Source of the DNA: Phoenix dactylifera | Taxonomy: Eukaryota > Streptophyta > Magnoliopsida > Arecales > Arecaceae | Direction: 5' to 3' | DNA: 64,000 nucleotides | Assembly (NCBI RefSeq): GCF_009389715.1 | Contig: NC_052397.1 | Span: 15,324,129-15,388,128, forward strand | In this document: positions 49,049 through 60,957 of the stretch, piece after piece | Position numbering within the stretch: the stretch's first letter is position 1 | How the letters are laid out: every line of letters begins with the position of its first letter | The notes under the pieces: generated by a model | Databases searched by the model: none | What the model saw: the letters and a program-made list of their open reading frames with translations, nothing else | Told to the model about the DNA's origin: nothing | Position numbers and translations under genes: made by a program

Positions 49049-49993
49049 AAATAAACCAGGTTGCTCATAAATGGAGTCTTCTTTGGTCACCGAGTGAGCT
49101 TGTTCGGTTCAAAAAAATCATGCAACCTCAAGCCACTTCAGAAAATTTGGCTTGTAAACTCTGAATCCAATAATAACCAGCTTGCAAGAATAGATATAAA
49201 CCCATGCATAAGATGCAGCAGAGCCAAAGTGACGCAAGAATACCATCCTGATATGACCTATCCTTCTCAGATGTATCTGAACATAACTAAATACTGATGT
49301 CATTAGATTCCAACCCCTTCTATATGTTTACAGAGAAGCTAATAGAGAAGCTGATTGGATGACATTTTAGATGGCTAATTATGCTTGCACTACGTTGTCA
49401 GTTCTTCGACAAATCTTCCTATTTCAATGTTAAATATTTTGTTTGCTAACTCCCACGAATATGTTTATTCTTGTATGGTTTAATTTATCCAATTTACCAT
49501 AAAAAGTAACGAAATGCTAAGGTAGCAAAGTAACAAACAAATCTCTTGCCAAAAATATTACAGGCCCGGTGTGTTCCACTTGACCATTAGGTACTATTTA
49601 TTGGTGATAGATCTTGCAGAAAAGTTACACATGATCTATGGGGTCTTTTGTGTGAGATTTCCATATTATTGTGGCAGTGCTCTTAACAACGTCTTAGTGG
49701 TTCGGCGACTTCGGAACAAAAATTATCAGGATGGAACTTCTAGTACTACCAGAGTCTGTCAGTCCCAAACCTTAAAAAAAGAGAAAGAATTTATGCACGT
49801 AAAGCGAGGTCGTCCGCCCACATTCTTTCTATTTTCTTGTCAGGTCTATCTTCGTCCGTCCTTTACCTCATCAAGCCATTTCTCCCATATGCGAGGCCTT
49901 CCTTCTCCTCCCTAAGTCTCTTTCTCCTTCTCCAAACCCCTCTCTTAATTTTAGAATCAAAAAAATTTATACTATATATCAGAAAGCCGATGA
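49049..49993. other. intergenic, no gene seen
   Basis: Frames at 49,061-49,297 and 49,571-49,915 (plus strand) lack recognisable motifs and splice partners. Confidence 0.4.
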
Positions 49994-50387
49994 GTGTGTA
50001 ACATTCGGTCATGTACTGTTTACTGGCAAACACCATATTCTGAAAATTGTGTATCAATTTATCTTGAGGTGTGTACTAAAATAATGGATGACTATTCTGC
50101 TAGGTGTGTATCACTTGGCTATATGGTGTATACTGGTGAATACCATGTTTTGGAAACTGTATATTGATTTATTTGAAAATGTATATTAGAATGCTGGATG
50201 ACTATTTTGCTAAATATGTATTACCTTGGCTATATCCTATGCAATGATGAATACCATATTCTGGAAACTATATATCAATTTACTGTGTATTGGATCATTA
50301 CTTGGTATGTATCAAAAAAACTTACAGTATGCATATGAAAACCAATGAGTATATATGATCTGGCTATGTATTGTGTACTGGTGAATA
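49994..50387. repeat. tandem array, 110-bp unit
   Basis: Units start at 49,994, 50,104 and 50,214 (G/ATGTGTAT-like start, then TTGGCTATAT, CTGGTGAATACCAT, TTCTGGAAACT, ATGGATGACTATT), exactly 110 bp apart; a shortened unit of about 91 bp and a partial one follow. The array is broken at 50,387 by a hAT-like insertion and resumes at 51,270. Confidence 0.85.
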
Positions 50388-51269
50388 TAGGACTGAAAGC
50401 AGGTCGGATTATATCCGACTATATTTATTTCTGCATTTGATTTGGATTGGATTTGGATACTGTTTTTTTGGTCCGATGGGATCCGGATATGGATTCAAAT
50501 AGTCAGTTCAAAATCTTACAGATACAGATACACATGATATTTTTAGATTCAGATCCGAATTCGGATATTCATTAAGTTAAATCAAAGAACCAATTAAGTG
50601 ATTAACTAAACCTAAACTAAAAAAAAAATCTAGATATCAGATGACCATCACTTAAGATAGTAACCCAAATACGGAATATCTTATTTGAATAAAATCTTTC
50701 GAATCACCCCATATGCCTGAAAGGCTCAAACCTCTTGTTCATTTATTTCGTCCCTCTTTCCTCTTCATTGTCTTCAAGCAACTAGGATTTCGAAAGTCCT
50801 ATCTATTTTTTAATTCTCGCCCGCAATTGCAACTAGCTATAGCCGTAAGATGCCTTGGAGGCACCATAAATGTCGTCTACTTCGGTGATAAGCAATTTTG
50901 AGTGGTATATCTTTTATAAAATTGTTAGTTATTATTATTAATAAATACTTATTAAAATTATATTTTTCTAATTGAATCTTTTTTAATGATCATATTTTTA
51001 TTGTTAGTTTTCATTATTGAATTTTGCTTAAATTTGATTAATATCCAAAAAAGTATCCGGTTTATATTCTTATTTGGATAAGAAAATATGGATATGTTTA
51101 ATATCCGATTCGTATCCGTATTCATTTATAACAAATATGGATATACTTAACATTTAATTCATATTCATATTCGTTTAAAACAATTATGGTATTTGTATTT
51201 ATTGAATAATATGGATACAAATATGGATATATCAATATCTGATTCATATCCGATCCGTTTTCAACTCTA
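50388..51269. mobile_element. hAT-like non-autonomous element, 882 bp
   Basis: Left end TAGGACTGAAAGCAGGTCGG and reversed right end TAGAGTTGAAAACGGATCGG are inverted repeats. Flanking 8-mers GGTGAATA and GATGAAAA match at six of eight. The interior alternates GGATA and TATCC words and contains no transposase; the 62-codon frame at 50,713-50,901 has no known domain. It interrupts the 110-bp tandem array. Confidence 0.7.
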
Positions 51270-51375
51270 GATGAAAATGTTAGATGACTATTTTGATAGA
51301 TATGTATCAGTTGAGTATATAGTTCATACTAATAAATATTATATAACGTATATTAATGGACACCCTATTCTAAAC
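51270..51375. repeat. continuation of the 110-bp array
   Basis: GATGACTATTTTGATAGATATGTAT and the following TTGAGTATATAG correspond to the ATGGATGACTATT and TTGGCTATAT parts of the unit left of the hAT insertion, showing that the array was once continuous. Confidence 0.65.
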
Positions 51376-51909
51376 ACCTTCATAAAAAAGAAGATTCGCA
51401 GACTGGGGAAAAAAAAAAAAAAAAAAGCCTCATAAAGAAGAATAGGGAATGCGGACAAAAGGCCTCTTTAATGTGTGCAATTTTTTCCTTTTTTATGTTT
51501 TTAAATTATAAGGTTGATGGACTTTGTCAGTAAAAAAAATTTCTTCTAGATTAGACTTTTGAGTCTTCTCTTTAAACTGGATGCCGTAGAAAATATGATA
51601 AGATAGAAGCCAGCCTCGTATCGATATTCTCGTGCACGCAAGAGGTAATTTTTGTTCGCATCTTGATGTGCCGGTAGTTCCCGGGACAAGGCTAAATTCC
51701 AGCTTTGGTTTGTGCGCATATACATTTCGTATGCTATGATCGGTATGCCGTTTATATCTCCCACACGACAAAATCCACGGTGAAACATTATCTCGCATAT
51801 AAATATCTATGCGCACGACCGCACATAGCATGCCCGTTCGAGCGAGAAAAACGTGGCGGTGGTAATTTTGAGGTTAAAACTTCCACAGGCATTTGCCTTC
51901 CGTAAACCG

Positions 51910-51917
51910 TATAAATA
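51910..51917 (+). promoter_or_regulatory. TATA box of the methylesterase gene
   Basis: TATAAATA at a suitable place: transcription would start near 51,940-51,950, giving a leader of about 130 nt before the ATG at 52,074. The leader has no upstream ATG that stays open for long. Confidence 0.7.
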
Positions 51918-52073
51918 AGTCTCCGTTGAAACCCCATTCATTTCTTTTCTTCCGCTGAAGTCTCCGAGCGGAAGAAGACGAGACCAAGAAACCGCAAAAA
52001 AGAGGACTCAAATTTACCCTGAAAAACCCTATTTGTGCTCTACTTTTCCCTTCCCTTGGCTCATGCGGAGGCG

Positions 52074-52604
52074 ATGGGAGCGCTGGTCTCCTGCTTCTCT
52101 GCCGCGGAGGAGACCAAACGGCCACGGGCGCCCCGACGGCGGTCGGCCGTGAACGCCCCGCCCGCGGGAGCCTGTGGGATCGGGTCGAGCGAGCGGTGGA
52201 GCAAGGGGCGTTCGGGGAGGAGGGAGCGGGCCGAGGAGGCCCTGATCCACGAGCAGGCCCTGGCGGCGGCGGCGGCGCTGCTCTCTCAGCAGAACGGCGG
52301 GGCCTTGCCCTTCGACCGGTCGTCATCGCTGCGGTACACGGGCCACGGGCAGAAGAAGCCGGCGCTTCCGAGGAGCTCGAGCTCCCGGGCAAGGTCGCTC
52401 ACCGATCCGGTCGTCCAGCTCCAGCAACTGGTCAATCAGGTGAGCTGAATGCGTTGCCCCCAATTCTCTATTCTCCTTATCAACAGATGATAAATTTTGA
52501 TTTTTTTTTGGTCGAAAAAGTTTTGTTTTTGTTAGTCCTGAATTCTAATTGAAGTAAAAATATGATTTTGCTGTAGTTTTGAAGCATTATTATAATTAGA
52601 GAGA

Positions 52605-52642
<38 letters not shown>

Positions 52643-55600
52643 TTTCCTTTTTTTGGTCTGCTGTCTTTTATCACTGTCTTTTGAACTAAATTCTAGGATT
52701 GGCATTCCTTTGTTTTGTTTATTTTCTCGGGGATCGGGCTGATTACTACCGCATACCTTAACTTACCCCTGTTTGAAAAGGCATGTTAAATGATACAATT
52801 TGGAATATCTTTTATTTAATTTTTCATAACTAGTATTGGCCGGCGGAAGAGTTCTTAGTTAGAGAAGGGTAGGGAGGCAGCTTGCAGAAATATTGTGGAG
52901 TATAATATGGAAAATGAGCTTCAACAGGTTTCACGAGTAGGTTAGTCTTATGAGTATTTGCTTGCCGCATGCTACTTGGCATGGACTTTCTATTTTTATG
53001 AAGACTGCATTATTGCATTAGAAGACAGCCCATTTTGCTATTGCAGAGAATCTTGTGCATTATATTTTCTGTAGTTTAGCTAATTGATTGATAGATACAT
53101 TCTTGTTAGTTTTTTAATTGCTGATTAATAGTCAAACAGTGACATATAATTGAATCCGATATTTTGACCCAAGTACATAGCCAAGTTTTGTCTGAGATGC
53201 AACTGTCTGGTGAGATGTTAGTCAGCATTAATTCTAGACTGCTGATGACTCTTTCAAAGTCTGTTACTTATCTTTTAATGTTTGTAAAAAAAACAGTCTA
53301 ACTTGTCATAGTTTCGGTTGGCTCCAATGTCTTTCTCACTTTCTTTAGAAACTGGGAATTCTCATTATTTTTAGTCTCAAATGCTTTATTGTAAAATGTG
53401 AGGGTAATCTTGTCACTCTCTTTTTCAGGTGCAGTAGTTTTGTTGCCTTCTGTTTTTTAGAGTAAGTTTACTACTTAGATCTCTCAAGGGAAATAGAATG
53501 CAAGTAAATTCTATCACTTTTTTGTCTTTTGTTTTTAAAAGACAAGTATTGATAATAGGATAGCATACACTTTTTAGTTTGGAGAGACCTTTCCTTTTAT
53601 TTTTTTATTTTTCTAAGTATTGGATTTTCATACAATGTTTGCAAGTCTAATCACATTTCTACATGGCTTTCATTAATTTTTACTGTTAAAGGATGTTGAC
53701 GCCCTGCTAACGTATACTTACTGATTTTACATTAATTTATTTACTACAATGAAGCGGAGGGTCCATTCAGGCTGAAGGCTTTCTGTTGCTCTTTTTTTAT
53801 TTTATTTTAAGGGCTTTCAACCTTCTCTCTTGATTTTGCAGCAGTGAGAATAAGTCCATTACTTATCTATCTCACTGTTCATACAACCATTCCGTGTTAC
53901 CCTTTTGCCACTTTTTACGTAATTATGCTTTAATTCTGATTTATTTACGTTTATTTTCTTTTAAAGCATGTTTTTGCATCTAATTTGAAGTGTTTCATTT
54001 TTTTGGTGATCTCTTACATATTGTGGACATTTAATCTTGTGGTCCTTTTAGCTACTTGTACAAGCAGAGCCATATTCACTGTTCTTTTTGTGTGCTCAGA
54101 ATTATTGAAGTCATATGATTCTGTTGTTCACTTGAACAGCTTATTGTTGATAGACAACCACATTTCACTGTAGCATTAAATATCCACAAGAATATAGACC
54201 AATCATGCAGAGTAAGTCTTTATTGTTCACCATCTGAAATGGCCTTCTTTTTCTCCTTTTAGTACATGTTAGATGTAGATGTTCACTATACTTGACCCAG
54301 AAGGATCTTTCTCTACTGCTTGGGCTTCCTGCCTCATCCTTTTCTAATAGATTTTCACGAGGCTAATTGAGGTTTTATAATGTTATCATTCATGATGCTT
54401 GACAATAGAAATCTTTTCCTGGGTAGTTAATCCTTGTCTCTCTTCATGATAAAACACTGAGGTACCTTTTTCTAACATGTAGATAATATGGAAATTCTCC
54501 CTATTTTTTATTTGAAAGAAAAAGAGGTGAGCTAGCCCCATCTAGACAGACTCCTGAATCACCACCACCACTGCTGAAAAGAATAAGGAAACAGGATGTC
54601 ATACGATAAAGTAAAGATGTAATGAAGTAATGAACTATTCATAAATTTCTCCTCTCTTTATTCTTCAATTTTCTTATCTTGACTTCCAAAGAACTTATTT
54701 ATCTTCTTATGAAGCAGGATTTGAAGATTGACAATTTGGAGACCAGCCATTTTGTTCTTGTTCATGGAGGTGGTTTTGGTGCTTGGTGCTGGTACAAAAC
54801 CATAGCACTTTTGGAAGACAGTGGATTTAAAGTCAATGCTATAGATCTCACAGGTTCTGGAATTCATTCTTTTGATACAAACAAAATCACAGGTCTTCCT
54901 GAATATGTACAGCCGCTTACTAGTTTTCTTGAAACACTTGGCAATGGAGAGAAGGTTTGTTCTCGTCTCATTTTCATAAACTATCTTGCATCTCTATAGT
55001 CTATATCATAAGGTATGATGAGTTTAGAATGCTTTGCTTAATAAAGAAATCACTTAGTTGGTATAGTGACATCAGTTGCCACTTCTAAATGACGCTGCAT
55101 TGACTATTCTCTTAAGAGGGCAATTTTTGTGACAACAAAATACATAAAGCCATCCTAAAAAACTGTGATATCAGCTGGCTATGGTTATGTATGCAGATTG
55201 CATTCATAAGGCGCCGACAAAATATTGACTGTGTATTGTTTAAATTATATCTCTAAGGTCAATATTGAATGTTTGGTTGAATAACTGCAGTATTTTTTCC
55301 TGTCCTTTTTTAAAACTTTTAATAAATCCTTGTGCTGTTCTATCTTTAATGCAACAAAGGTGTTTCATAGACAAAGGCATGAATGTATGTATCATTCACC
55401 ATCCTCGTGGAGGACTTGGACCTAACTTATTATTCTAAGGAGTTGGTGCCTCCTCATTGAACAACCATTCTTAACATGCACACTTGGAACTTATGATTAT
55501 ATTATCAATTGGAACAAGTTATGAAACATTACTGTCATGAAAATAAGCAATAGGTGCATGTATATATGTCATATGTGTTCTCTAAGTTTTATCATTTCTG

Positions 55601-57905
55601 AGAAAGGTAACGATTTTGATAGACCATAACATTGCATACGGAAAATATTGAGATGCTCTGAAGTAGGCTTTCATCAATGCGCTTTGAGATCTACTTTTGT
55701 TAAGGAGAGAATGTTTTTTTGGTAAAGAAAGCTATTTAGTATTTAATATATTTTGTCTATATAAAATCAGCTAGTCTTTGGTTGGTTTAACCCTAGATTC
55801 ATGTATTCACAGTGCTACAATTAGCAAATTATTTTGCAGGTTAACCTTTAGAACAAGCTTTATCCTATCAATGTGTGGTCAAATTTTTAGATAAAGGTGC
55901 AAAATTGATCACATTATTGTGACCAACTTTCAACTTAGCATTAGCTCTCTGAATTGGCACTCAGCTGTTAGGAAAGCCTAATTATTATAACTTGGGCGTG
56001 CCTTCTATGGCCCCCCACTAATCTTGGAAAGATTCTAGACAAAAAGGGAAAAAGGTCAAGTTGAAAATGACTCTTAGAATCCATTAATTGCATTTAAGGA
56101 TGACTCTTCTGTTAGGATATCTTGTGCTGCTTGGTAATCATAATTGTTGCACTGTCATTTGATATTACTTTTTAGGACTTAACTAATTTTACATTGACAT
56201 TAAGATATCAAAAGATTATTTCGTAATATTTCATTTTCTTATCCTTATTCATATATAGCTTCTGTCGTGAAAATTATGTGAACCTTGTGGCTTTAAGAGA
56301 CGGAGAAATTATACCAGCCTTCTAACTACTGGAACTCAGGACTTATTTTGATTTTATAATATCTTGTTTTCTTTTTCTTCATTGAATACTGCTAATGTTG
56401 TGAAAGCATGCAAATATTGTAGTCTAAAGAGGTGTTAACAAATTGCTAGCAAAGTTATCCCAGCCATCCAAATCTGGAGTTTAAAACCACCAATAGGGAT
56501 AGAGTTGCTTGCATAATATGTTGGTTTGATTTGGCCATGATTAGTTTTGCCTACAATGTCTGGTTCTAATTCTTATTAGAAGCACGAGATGTTGGGAAAG
56601 GATGTTCGAAGAAAATCCTCTCTGAAAACTTTATTTGAATGAGCCTAGATAGACTTTATAAAAGATGAAGCAGGGAAGTTAGATATTCTCATGAAATGCC
56701 TTGTAAGATGTTGTTGCATTCCTAGATTTTGTACTAGTGAAACCATTGTTAGATTTATTCCCCATGAATGCTGATTTGAAACTTATTTTTGGGTTTACAT
56801 TCTGCAGGTGATTTTGGTGGGACATGATTTTGGTGGTGCTTGTATATCATATGCTATGGAAATGTTTCCTTCTAAGATTGCTAAAGCTGTTTTCCTTTGT
56901 GCTGCCATGCTTACGAGTGGGCAGAGTACTCTTTCTATGTTCTCACAACAGGTTTCCATCCATCCTTGTAATATGGATACAAATTCAATAAAATGAAAAT
57001 ATCTCACAAAAACTAGTCCTGGGGAAAAATAGATGGGTATTTTGAGTTCCTATTTCTGAATTTTGCTCAAATAATGATTAGTGCAGATGACAAAGTGCTC
57101 TGGGGGATTTGGTATGGAATTTCAAAGACATCCATGAAATCATAGTGTGTTGGTACCCAAATATAAAAAAATCAAAATTAGAAGATTGATTCTAATTTAT
57201 AGTTTTGCTGGGTTGCATTACCCCAGACTTAAATCATGATCCAAGCAATCACCCAATTTATTCACTTACTCAGAATATTTGTCCTGTGGATTCTTGTGGT
57301 GTTTGTTTTTCTTTTGGAAATCATTTAATTTAACTTCTAACTGTATTGGGTGCTGCAGGAAGATACAAATGATCTAATGCGTCAGACTCAAATTTTTGTT
57401 TATGCAAATGGAAATGACCACACGCCGACAGCTATTGATCTTGACAAGGCGTCATTGAAAGAATTGCTGTTTAACCAAAGTCCTGCCAAGGTATGTGCCA
57501 ATCTTTGTTTTTGTGAGGCTGTGAGCAGTACAGGAAATTTCAATCTTGTTTAGAATTACTTTGATCGGAGGAATTCTTCCATTGACTTCTTTGAACACTC
57601 TTCATTCTTTCTTGAAGGATGTTGCCTTAGCTTTAGTTTCTATGAGGCCTATTCCCTTTGCTCCAGTGCTGGAGAAACTCTCGCTCACAGATGAGAACCA
57701 TGGCTCAGTAAGGAGATTCTACATAGAGACCGCCGAGGACAACGCCATACCCCTTTCTCTCCAGCAGAGCATGTGTAGCGCCAATCCCCCGGAAAGGGTT
57801 TTCAGGCTAAAAGGCTCTGATCATTCCCCATTCTTCTCGAAGCCCCAAGCTTTGAACAAGCTCTTGGTTGAGATATCAAAGATCCTCCCACCTCAAGTAA
57901 AGTGA
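52074..57905 (+). CDS. MES11/12-type putative methylesterase, chloroplast-type clade
   Basis: Five exons: 52,074-52,439; 54,718-54,954; 56,808-56,951; 57,359-57,490; 57,618-57,905. All introns are GT-AG and phase 0; the product is 388 aa. Residues 1-122 are a basic, Ser/Arg-rich extension, starting MGALVSC, typical of the MES11-15 group and absent from shorter cytosolic MES proteins. From about 132 the alpha/beta-hydrolase fold runs: oxyanion segment VLVHGGGFGAWCWYK (His138-Gly141), nucleophile elbow VGHDFGG with Asp208 in place of Ser, acid Asp334 and His362 in KGSDHSPFF. MES enzymes demethylate methyl esters of salicylate, IAA or jasmonate; with Asp at the elbow ordinary esterase chemistry is doubtful. 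Relatives I recall also carry Asp here. Exon 1 is very GC-rich and the rest is not, a monocot-like gradient. The substrate is unknown. Confidence 0.9.
52599..52642. repeat. (GA)n microsatellite in intron 1
   Basis: About 22 GA units with one interruption (ACAG near 52,616), in the first intron of the methylesterase gene, about 160 bp after the donor. Confidence 0.95.
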
Positions 57906-59480
57906 GCTACTTGTGATCCAACAGTCTTACATACAGAAAGCATGGTTTGTATGTAAAATTAGAACATATTTCTGTTTACCTGATAAATTCATACAAAAGA
58001 GTGTGACATCAATGTCCCAATATATGGCAACTGAGTTTCTAGAATGGTGGTTGTTGGTGCCTGCTGACAGCTAGGAAAGTAGGTTCTTTTAGCCATTCCA
58101 TCACATCTTGTTTCTTCCCAGGATGTGATGTACTCACAGGTATGTGTTTGTTTCTGTGATTTTAGAATGAACAATTTTTGGCTTGTTGGATAAACTGCTA
58201 TTTATGATGTCATTATGTTTTTGTCATGGCATATATAGGTTAGAAGAGGATTCTGAAGTATGCCCATCTAAAGTAAGAAAACTTGTATAATCTAATCATT
58301 GGAGAACCAAACAATGAAAAGATAGGATAAATGATTTATGAACTGCTAGAACTTGGAAATCATCACGCGGTAATGTCGATGTTTGTTCATATCTTCAGGT
58401 TGCTTGGAGATTTTGAGTAGAGAGAGGGAAAAAAAATAACTGTTACTTTAAAACATCCGAATAGAGAATATGAGTAGGTTTGATCTTTCCTGTGCACACA
58501 GAAAAATTCTAGTATTCATAAGTGGGGAAGAATTATCAGACTCCTGTTCTTTTGATGCTTGTCCAGATTCTGAAAGTTGAGAATTAAATTTTAGCACGAA
58601 AATGGTTCATTATGCCCATGGCAACTCTGATTCAAGTGAAATAAGTTTATGATTAGTAATAAACAAACCTCACTTTTTGCGAATTGTGCGTACATGTCCT
58701 TCAACAGCTCAAGCTACCATTTGAACAAAAAAAAATAATCATTGTCAATATTTTTGGTCAGAAAGCATGATAGATTCCTCTCCAAAAATTGTTATCTACA
58801 TTTAACCTTCTTTTATTCACCTCTTAATTGTGCAATTTTTGTTCACTAGCCTCCATCGCACTTAAATATACTCATCTACATGTGCAAGTGGTTGTGATAT
58901 CTGGCACCCAATAGTAGATTAGCTAATAATTTTAAGACTCTTAATGCCCTATTCATGATCGTACCCCTAAAATTCTTGCACTTAGTTAACACAATTATGC
59001 TCTAATTAAGATCATACGTTGCAAAAACTATGGTCAAAAGATAACAACATTGCTTTGCTGGAAAGGGCGTGCATCACCAACCTTACAACTTTTAGCCTTC
59101 AAAGCACCCTCCAGTTGGTGGCACCCAACTACTCTTCAAATTCCTTCAAAACAAAAAAAAAAGTCGCTTTCTCCCTTGCTTTTTGGGGTATTCTTCAATT
59201 ATGGTTGCCACGTTCCTCTCTATCGTCTATCACATGATGGTATTCTTGCCATGCAACTTTGTTTACTAATTAAACTTAGTCTTGCCGTAGCCTATGGAAT
59301 TGGTATATAATTTAGTATGCAAGTATACGTGATTATATAGAACTAATGATTGGGGGCCATGAATCCAACGGTCAAGATCGATGGAACTTAAATTTTGGGA
59401 TCTTAGAACGTCACGTCAGGCCTATCATAATATTTTGACCGTTCATTTGATGCTACAGACACGAATATAGAAGATGGTAC
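57906..59480. other. 3' flank of the methylesterase gene and intergenic
   Basis: The 3'UTR should occupy the first few hundred bases, but no canonical AATAAA is obvious. Nothing else was recognised; short frames near 59,019-59,310 lack motifs. Confidence 0.4.
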
Positions 59481-59485
59481 ACGTT

Positions 59486-59665
59486 TTTTTTTTTTTTTTT
59501 TGGGACGTCGTCCCATTGGACGGCTTATATCGCCGACGGATATACCAACCGCAAGACAGCTACACAACGGCGGTCCCCGCGCACGCCCACATGCGACGCC
59601 CTCTTTGCCGAGGAATGTCCCATCCAAACGACCGCATAAAACTCTGCGCATACTCATGATCCAGC
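59486..59665 (-). other. GC-rich segment with a poly(A)-like end
   Basis: A run of about 17 T (59,487-59,503) is followed by about 160 bp of GC-rich DNA rich in GACG/CGTC words, standing out from the AT-rich flanks. Read on the minus strand it ends in poly(A), as a retroposed piece would. No SINE box motif or coding match was recognised. Confidence 0.35.
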
Positions 59666-60710
59666 ATTTGACTAAATGGGGTTGAACTTTTCCTTGAGTT
59701 TGTATTTTCATATATTTAGATAGCCTTTGTTATGTATTCCATGATTAAAGATTCTGGAGTGATTAGTCTCACCTAATATTTTTATAAAAACTAAGTTGTG
59801 TATTCCACTTATCGAAGCATGTTTAACAGAAGATTCTTCGATGCCTAAGTCAAACTTAGCTCTTATAAAATAGAAGGAGACTTGACAATAGTGGATGACA
59901 GCACAAGAGAGTCTAAAAATAAATAATCTGTATATCTTGCTAGCAAATTATGTTCGTGTTTTTTAGCCATAGAGATTGGTCGGATATCGTATTTGTTTGG
60001 AAACAGTCGGTGATTACGATTGAGCTATTGCCAGCTGAATGAAGAGTTTAAAATATCAAGCACTCTCTACGCGTCTTTTGAGTCAGCCACGTGGCAAGTT
60101 TTGAATGGTTAACTTGTGACTAGGTAACGAACTTTCATTGATCGATTTATCTTGTCAATAAAGATTGATTCCAAGGTGTATCATATACGATCCTTGTTCA
60201 ACAGCATGAAAATTTATCTATTATAATATTCAAATAATGATAGATAACAACCAATTTTGATGATTTCTTTTTTACTCATTTTATTAAAAAAATATCTTTT
60301 AGGTTTCGATCCATGAGAACTTTGATCGACTAATTCAATCAGGAGAGGTTTCATGGTAAAACTCAAAAGCTTCGGCCCTCATTGGCAAGGAAAAAAAAAC
60401 ATATATTATAATTGCTAAACTTTAGAGGTATAACTAAATATTATCATTAATTTTTCAATACAACCTGCCATTCTTTTTTTTTTGGTTTCCTTAACTTTTA
60501 AAACATTACCCAAACCAATACTACCTCAAACATTAATATTTTTAAATAATTATTATTTTAATTAAAACATTAGAGTTAAATTAGCAACGTAACAGGTGCA
60601 TATCCTTATCTCTAACTTGTAAAATCCACTATAATCAAAAAAATAAAATAAAAAATGAAAACAAAAATAAAAAGGCATATCCTGATCATATTTCATTAAG
60701 TTAATTTTTT
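59666..60710. other. intergenic, upstream of a putative gene
   Basis: AT-rich. A G-box core CACGTG in the context GCCACGTGGC occurs at 60,088-60,093. No gene was seen. Confidence 0.4.
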
Positions 60711-60713
60711 TGT

Positions 60714-60730
60714 CACGTGTCTGGCACGTG
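60714..60730 (+). promoter_or_regulatory. paired G-box/ABRE motifs
   Basis: Two CACGTG palindromes 11 bp apart (60,714-60,719 as TCACGTGTC; 60,725-60,730 as GGCACGTGC), about 200 bp upstream of a TATA box. Paired G-box/ABRE elements bind bZIP and bHLH factors and often give ABA- or light-responsive transcription (established). Function here is inferred. Confidence 0.55.
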
Positions 60731-60932
60731 CAGAATTCTACAAAACATGTATGCGGTTCTCAATAATATTTCAACCGACGGATAGACGTGGGCGCCCTTT
60801 TGACTCCGTCCAAACTATTAAAAAAATACCGCCACCTCAGCTCCTGTCTTTTCTCTTATTTTTTTAATGACTTATTTTTCCCTCCTCCATAATTTCATCT
60901 GCTTCATTTTTTAATGTTTTGGCCTCGACCAC

Positions 60933-60940
60933 TATATATA
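60933..60940 (+). promoter_or_regulatory. TATA box of a partial right-hand gene
   Basis: TATATATA in a pyrimidine-poor context, followed about 30 bp later by C/T-rich leader-like DNA. It lies downstream of the paired G-boxes and upstream of a good donor site, so it is a credible core promoter. Confidence 0.6.
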
Positions 60941-60957
60941 CTGGGAAAAAGAACGCC

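Noticed and set aside
50713..50901. 62-codon plus-strand frame as a transposase remnant
   Set aside because: It lies inside the hAT-like element but has no BED, RVT or hATC motif; too short to support.
49994..51375. Possible CRISPR-like spaced repeats
   Set aside because: The 110-bp units are contiguous and diverged, with no short identical repeats and unique spacers; this is a eukaryotic tandem array.
59019..59310. Overlapping 72- and 86-codon frames
   Set aside because: No motif, no splice sites giving a longer product, and no promoter-like sequence upstream.
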